A DNA stretch of 6,138 bases from the NCBI GenBank assembly GCA_903903705.1, contig CAIUZU010000135.1, positions 1-6,138 on the forward strand, given 5' to 3'. Under the pieces are notes generated by a model that was not told the origin of the DNA, did no database searches, and saw only the letters and a program-made list of their open reading frames with translations. This DNA is from an uncultured Helicobacteraceae bacterium. Its GTDB lineage: Bacteria; Campylobacterota; Campylobacteria; Campylobacterales; Sulfurimonadaceae. This document shows, one piece after another, positions 5,954 to 6,138 of this stretch. How positions within the stretch are numbered: position 1 is the first letter of the stretch; every line of letters begins with the position of its first letter. A program made the translations under genes and the position numbers.

Positions 5954-6138
5954 TCTATAATCTTTAGTCTAATCAATATGACAAGCTCTCGTTTTTCATC
6001 TTTATTTGTAGATCTGGTAAAAAGTCCACCGAGTAGCGGCATATCTCCAAGCATAGGAACTTTCTCCTTTTCTTTTGATACAGAGTTATTTATAAGTCCT
6101 CCGATAAGAACCAAATCGTTATCTTTTACATAGATAAC
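5950..6138 (-). CDS. mshL: Secretin C-terminus (MshL/GspD/PilQ family), partial
   Basis: These are the last 62 codons of a secretin, the outer-membrane ring through which a pilus or secretion pseudopilus passes. The 5' part lies beyond the right edge of the window. The visible residues carry the secretin C-terminal signature: a VLIGGLI strand, then VPMLGDMPLLGGLF (residues 27-40 of the fragment), a charged loop, and the closing strand RELVILIRLKII before the stop. This matches the family's P-x-LGD-x-P-x-LG-x-LF ... EL-x-I-x-I pattern. The stop codon TGA overlaps the ATG of the next gene (ATGA), which indicates translational coupling. The MSHA-type name is inferred from gene order (secretin, TPR protein, GspE ATPase, GspF protein). 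A GspD or PilQ origin cannot be excluded from this fragment alone. Confidence 0.9.
   Translation of the reverse strand, partial: VIYVKDNDLVLIGGLINNSVSKEKEKVPMLGDMPLLGGLFTRSTNKDEKRELVILIRLKIIE

Overview
This window is about 38% GC in its coding part by eye. It carries the downstream half of a type IV pilus / type II secretion-like operon, with every gene on the minus strand. The closest familiar layout is the MSHA pilus order (secretin mshL, TPR protein mshN, ATPase mshE, platform protein mshG). The AT-rich, Lys/Ile-rich coding style and this gene set suggest a Campylobacterota member such as Sulfurimonas or a relative. That assignment is inference; no taxonomic marker gene is present.

Layout in transcription order (right to left): the C-terminus of a secretin, cut by the window edge (5950-6138); a periplasmic SPOR-like + TPR protein (4904-5953); an unusually large prepilin-like protein with an Ig-like domain and a 16-cysteine tail (3712-4911); a GspE/PilB/MshE-type ATPase (2041-3699); a GspF/PilC/MshG-type inner-membrane platform protein (833-2041); and a short response regulator with a Fis-type helix-turn-helix (205-831). 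Adjacent genes overlap by 1 to 8 bases or lie 1 to 12 bases apart, and no promoter or terminator is visible between them. They almost certainly form one polycistronic, partly translationally coupled unit.

The inferred machine is as follows. The ATPase drives the GspF-type platform to extract or polymerise pilins through the secretin pore. The SPOR/TPR protein probably acts as a periplasmic assembly or peptidoglycan-contact factor. The large pilin-like protein is most easily read as a minor, tip-located adhesin rather than the major subunit. The terminal response regulator may control the operon or a related surface function, although its target is unknown.

The left end (1-204) holds no gene. 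It contains two copies of a GC-rich unit of about 70 bp at a 77-bp period, each able to fold into two hairpins, followed by two further small dyad symmetries just after the last stop codon. It may be the edge of a longer repeat array or a REP-like element.
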